Assembly: GCF_021018895.1 (NCBI RefSeq)
Contig: NC_079374.1
Span: 6,283,212 to 6,347,211 of the forward strand
Length of the DNA stretch: 64,000 nt
Origin: Seriola aureovittata
Taxonomy: Eukaryota; Chordata; Actinopteri; Carangiformes; Carangidae
Direction: 5' to 3'
Below are positions 63,436 through 64,000 of this stretch, one piece after another. The notes beneath the pieces were generated by a model. It made no database searches, was not told where the DNA came from, and worked only from the letters and a program-made list of their open reading frames with translations. A program made the translations under genes and the position numbers. Numbering within the stretch: the first letter of the stretch is position 1; each line of letters opens with the position of its first letter.

Positions 63436-63533
63436 CATCTTCCAAATCGGAGGGCTCGCCCCTCCAACGGCCAGAGAATGCTGGGAAAAAACCAGAGGAG
63501 AGGAGGGACTTGGTCAGGCCGAGCAGACCAGCG
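63436..63533 (+). CDS. map4k4: map4k4 window exon 18 (last visible exon)
   Basis: Completes Ser, then SSKSEGSPLQRPENAGKKPE and ERRDLVRPSRPA, phase 0, donor GTGAGA at 63534. SSSKSEGSP is conserved in MAP4K4 and TNIK. RPSRPA resembles TNIK more than the mammalian MAP4K4 RPLKPA. The expected next segment, DLTALAKELR, is not in the remaining 467 bp, so the gene runs past the window end. Confidence 0.92.
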
Positions 63534-64000
63534 GTGAGAGTTGAATCAAAGCTGACTGGACAGCACTGTAGCTCGCTAGCTGGGATAGATCTAGACCTAG
63601 AACTGTGTGTGGTGATAGAGTGTGAGTGATGATTTGACGTGGCCTGATGGCGATTGTTCTCCTTGGCTTTTTATTTTGTGTGTGAGAGAATAATAACTGG
63701 ATTCTTTGGATTGTGTCATGTGATCTGCTCACCATCCAATGGAGACTTTTTGAACTGGATGTTTTTATCTTTGGATTGATCACTGGCTGAACGGTATTGC
63801 TTGCTTTTCCTCCACCGGTCTCTCTGGCTCAGCAGCAGCCATCTTAACACACGCCTTCTCTAACCAATAAAGAATTTACATTCTCTTCTATACTGTTATA
63901 ATTTTTCATCTTTGCAGCTCTAATAATTGTCCCATTAGAATTAATCCACTAACCTCAGCTACAGTAGCTTGAAGAGCATCAGCTGTACGACAATCATCTC
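63534..64000 (+). other. map4k4: map4k4 intron start (partial) to the window end
   Basis: Begins with the GTGAGA donor of the last visible exon. It is unique AT-rich sequence with no recognised feature. The exon encoding DLTALAKELR is expected further downstream. Confidence 0.75.

Overview
This window looks like the nuclear genome of a ray-finned fish, probably a percomorph teleost. The evidence is intron-rich vertebrate-style gene structure, very dense (CA)n/(GT)n microsatellites, relics of typical teleost MITE families, and a tRNA-derived SINE. I recognise one protein-coding gene, on the + strand: map4k4, a Ste20-family kinase of the GCK-IV group (MAP4K4/TNIK/MINK1). Both ends lie outside the window.

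Eighteen coding exons can be placed between 12154 and 63533. They join into one open frame of 2523 nt (841 codons) with matching splice phases at every junction. Window residue n corresponds to about n+41 of mammalian MAP4K4, so only the N-terminus with the glycine-rich loop is missing upstream. The C-terminal linker and CNH domain lie downstream of 64000. Exons 1-8 carry the kinase domain from the ATP-binding lysine onward. Exons 9-13 carry the acidic DETEYEYSGSEEEE segment and the long charged and Gln-rich coiled coil. Exons 14-18 carry the Pro/Ser-rich disordered linker. I chose map4k4 over its paralogues from residues such as [27 protein letters not shown] and SDLWSCGITAIEM.

Layout. 1-12153 is intron sequence upstream of the first visible exon; it is full of microsatellites and includes a near-identical 1.2 kb tandem duplication at about 7.24-9.65 kb. 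12211-23864 is an 11.7 kb intron with several MITE relics. 23865-37196 is the compact part of the gene, where a perfect 27-bp-arm palindrome lies in the intron before exon 11. 37197-55120 is a 17.9 kb intron dominated by the most unusual object here. This is a satellite-like array of 26/36-bp units about 12 kb long in one orientation, then a loop with a LINE fragment, then about 3.2 kb of the same family in the opposite orientation. 55121-64000 carries the last five visible exons.

No bacterial-type genes, CRISPR arrays, rRNA or intact tRNA genes were seen. Short open frames in the (CA)n tracts and in the satellite array are by-products of simple sequence. Family and paralogue assignments rest on remembered protein families and teleost repeat consensus sequences, not on a database search.
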